Positions 61,068 to 64,000 of a DNA stretch of 64,000 nucleotides are shown piece after piece. The stretch is from Lateolabrax maculatus. Lineage: Eukaryota > Chordata > Actinopteri > Acropomatiformes > Lateolabracidae. Under the pieces are notes generated by a model. That model was not told the origin of the DNA. It saw only the letters and a list, made by a program, of their open reading frames with translations, and searched no databases. The stretch is taken from positions 18,701,501-18,765,500 of the forward strand of contig CM062211.1 in NCBI GenBank assembly GCA_031216445.1. Reading direction: 5' to 3'. Numbering within the stretch: position 1 is the first letter of the stretch; the number at the start of each line of letters is the position of its first letter. A program made the translations under genes and the position numbers.

Positions 61068-61929
61068 TTAGTCTTTGGTTGGGTGCCTAGCTGGGGCAAA
61101 GCCCACCCGGTCCTGTCCTCTGTCGAAGATGCTGTAGAACTCTGTCAGAAATACATCTCCCAGAATCCACAGCGGGCCTTCGGGGGAAACAATGTCCACG
61201 GCCTGGAAACCACTGAAACACAACTCCTTGTCGCCAAGCATTTCCTGGAAATACAGACAGAGACATTTTGAAGAGACATTTCAGTATCATACTTTGTATT
61301 TTATGTTCAAGTTCAGGTAAATTTGTCAACCATACAAATTATAACTGATTAAATTGTCGTTTCTCCCACGACCAAGATATAAAACAAAACATCAGAAAAA
61401 ACATAAAAACTTCAGTCGTCTTTGACTCCTTTTGTGGTACATGGTTTGAGATATCTGCCAGACCTTCTTAAAACACTGAAATCTTGGAAAGTCTCTAGAA
61501 CCTCCTGGACTTCCTAAGAAACCCAGGAACCCTGTGGTACCCTTGGACCATTAGACTCTACTGAACTATTGAACACCTCTGAAAGCCCTCAGAAACCCTT
61601 TAGACTACCCCAAAACCTTCTAGACCACTGTTTCCCAATCATGGTCTTGGGTGCACAATGCCCTGCATGTTTTAGGTGTTTCCCTGCTCCAACAGGACCA
61701 GGATTGGGAAATATTGTTCTGCACGACTTGATCCCTACACTGCAAACACAGACAGCAGCTACACAAAGTCTGTCAGCCATTTTAAAAGACAAACTATAGA
61801 AGACAACTCAGGGCCAGAATGACAAACCTTCCTAACGTAGTGTTCAGCAGTCAGTGTGTACTCTTTTCCTCCCAGGACGAATGTCACATGAGGCAAACTG
61901 GACAACCTGACACAGTCGATAAAGAACTG

Positions 61930-61980
<51 letters not shown>

Positions 61981-63996
61981 AAGGTTGAATGAGATTTTAT
62001 GCAAACTTCACCAAAAGCAGTATTCCATTTTGTTTATATACAATTTTCCATTTTTGTAACTTTAAAATATTTTCCAGATATTCACTATTAGAAATATTAT
62101 TTGGATTATAAAATTAAATTTTCTGTAACCTCTCCTATGTTTGTGGGTGTGGCTCCAATCAGCTGCTGAAGGCTGAGGATGTTATTGGTCGGTCCGGCGA
62201 TGAGGGAAGTTCCGGTATCGACAATCGCCTGGCAACCGTTAGGACAGAACGAACTCACACCCTGCACCGCCACACTGAAACAAACAAGGAGATCATAATT
62301 TTGCGATAATCTTGCTTGGACTGCCACCTAGTGGTTTCTGCATGTACTGCACAGCACACCGGCACAGTGTATTGATTGTGACCACACACAACTGTCATGT
62401 TGGATGTGGTGAAGAGCCATTACTGTTATTCACCAAAGTTATCACCAAAATCCAGAAAAGCATTTTGAAAATGAGTGCTTGTAAGTACAGTGTCAGGACT
62501 TCAACATGGGGTTAAGATTACAATTGTGATGATTTAATTATAACACAATATCACAATATTAAAAAAATGTGGGAAACCTGTCCATCTTAATCTGCCAGTA
62601 TCCCTTAGCAGTCACAGGGAGCCAGTTTATTGGTCCCGTGTACAATGCGTTGTCTGTTCCTCCGAGCAACAGTTCGCCTTCTGGGTTGCCGCTACTTGTT
62701 CTCCTGCAGGGACAAAAATCACATTCCAGTCAACAAACTGCAATTTATACTTTGATTATGTTATGTTTGATATTCTTATCAAATGTCTTAGACAACGCCC
62801 CGAGAGTCAGGATGTTATTAATCCACCCGGATATTTGACCGACACATTTCATTAATTAGCATTTGAACCAGAACTCATCTTTGGTACAGAGGTTTGCTGG
62901 ACTGGAAACCTTCAAAGTCTTCTCTTTCTGTGGCATGAATCGTCTGCTCTAGATCTTCCTAAGACACTGAAAACTGAAAATTGAAAATTGCCCCTGCACC
63001 TCCTGAGAAACCAAGGAACCCTGTGGCACCCTTGAACCTTTAGACTCTGCTGAACTCTTGAGAACACCGAAAGAATACCCCAAGATCTTCTAGACCACTC
63101 CTTGATCCCTCACAGCTCTCGTGACTGGAAAAATCCCTGTTAATACAGTATTCTTTAAAACCAGTGAGGTTGCACCTGCTGAGGTAGAAGGAGAAGACCG
63201 GCTCCTCCACGGTCTTCTGTGCCAACATGGTGTCAAAAACAGGGTTTCCAAGGATCTCTGCCAGAGACGGGTAACCCATCCCCAGAACACCATCGAACTT
63301 TGCCATTACAAATGCAGCACCGGGCTCATAGACTGACTCCCCAAACTCCTGGTTGAGGGCGGTCAGACCACCAACCTGGAACACAAGACAACTGATTACA
63401 GAATATTATAGAATAGAGTAAATCGTCAGCGTCTCCAGCAACACAGAGTCAAAACAAATCTTCAAATCCTTTGCAGCCCAAATACTGAGGAGATTTTGTT
63501 CTTTTGTTAGGTATTATGGGCAACAGATGTCAACATCAGTCTCCTTTTGCCCACAATCCCTAAAACCTTTGAGGTTGTTTCTTAAAATTGGTTTGGTATG
63601 ATCTTAAAAAATGGGATTAACAATTGATTTTGTTACAAATTGCAATATTTCTAAATTTCTTTTTCTATTGACATTTTCACCTTTACTGGACTGTTGTTTC
63701 GTGTGGATTAATCAGGATCGACACCAGCATACATACTTTTTAAAGTTTTCTTTGGTTTGGGTTTTTTCGCCTTTACCTTTCCTTATCTGGCCAACCCGAG
63801 TATACGCACATTTGACGAATACAGCCTTTCTTGTAATTGTAACATTAATATGTTATATAGAGTATAACAGAAAGGACCTTCAGCGTGTCCCTGGCCATGA
63901 CTCCCAGCAGGTGTCCTGATCCGTAGTGAATCCCAAACATCCGACCATCATGATGGAACGATGTCGACTCAAACGCCCTAAAACGCTTGTGCAATG
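61068..63996 (-). CDS. Pepsin-family (A1) aspartic protease, cathepsin D/E- or nothepsin-like, 5' end outside window
   Basis: Six 3' exons: 63996-63878 (119 nt), 63375-63176 (200), 62703-62578 (126), 62274-62130 (145), 61926-61828 (99), 61244-61068 (177 with stop), all in phase, giving 287 aa. The lengths match A1 gene architecture. Text: LHKRFRAFESTSFHH, IHYGSGHLLGVMARDTLK (flap Tyr), FDGVLGMGYPSLAEILGNPV, FSFYLSR, GGTDNALYTGPINWLPVT, CQAIVDTGTSLIAGPTNNI (second catalytic Asp), PHVTFVLGGKEYTL, ELCFSGFQAVDIVSPEGPLW, ILGDVFLTEFYSIFDRGQDR, VGFAPARHPTKD. The signal peptide, propeptide and first catalytic DTG lie beyond position 64000. It resembles cathepsins D and E about equally; the HYGSGHLLGVMARD flap suggests the fish-specific nothepsin (nots), but I leave the symbol blank. 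Confidence 0.93.
61931..61975. repeat. (CA)n microsatellite at protease penultimate exon acceptor
   Basis: About 22 CA units beginning 5 nt from the exon at 61828-61926. In the transcript a UG run leads directly into TTTCAG. Confidence 0.95.
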
Positions 63997-64000
63997 CTGT

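Overview
The window is vertebrate nuclear DNA, almost certainly from a ray-finned fish and probably a percomorph teleost. The coding exons are short and bounded by GT-AG introns. Dinucleotide (CA/GT) microsatellites are extremely dense. The dispersed repeats (CAGTGGTGGA-type hAT-like elements and 'TTAGCTTAGCATAAAG' elements) are of kinds I recall from percomorph genomes. No bacterial-style operon, CRISPR array, tRNA or rRNA was seen.

Layout. (1) 5.4-22.6 kb, minus strand: a complete shank3 gene. I could place 25 coding exons whose lengths sum to 5,175 nt with every phase matching, giving 1,724 aa. It encodes the SPN, ankyrin, SH3, PDZ, proline-rich and SAM regions of this postsynaptic scaffold. 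(2) 22.6-45.5 kb: mostly non-coding and repeat-rich. It holds a 925-bp inverted-repeat element, a nested transposon insertion, an ~800-bp purine-rich tract beside CA and GA microsatellites, and one orphan 36-nt candidate exon. (3) 45.5-48.4 kb, minus strand: a compact five-exon CYTH-domain (CyaB/thiamine-triphosphatase superfamily) gene of 174 aa, several of whose splice sites abut microsatellites. (4) 49.2-49.7 kb: a GC/CpG-rich block between that gene and the divergently oriented bestrophin. (5) 50.6-60.0 kb, plus strand: a complete bestrophin gene closest to BEST3, in 13 coding exons. It has one extra intron relative to the BEST1 exon layout and probably one or two GC-AG introns. (6) 61.1-64.0 kb, minus strand: the 3' six exons of a pepsin-family (A1) aspartic protease, cathepsin D/E-like or nothepsin-like, cut by the right edge of the window.

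The four genes are unrelated in function: synaptic scaffold, triphosphate-binding enzyme family, chloride channel and secreted or lysosomal protease. I infer no shared pathway. shank3 and the CYTH gene are tandem on the minus strand. The CYTH gene and best3 are head to head around the CpG-rich block. best3 and the protease are convergent.

I found no wholly new system. The more unusual signals are UG and CA repeat tracts on opposite sides of single exons (CYTH exon 3, shank3 exon 7), which could pair in pre-mRNA; a splice donor inside a microsatellite; an 18-nt shank3 microexon; an internal SPExR repeat in Shank3; and non-canonical best3 splice sites.
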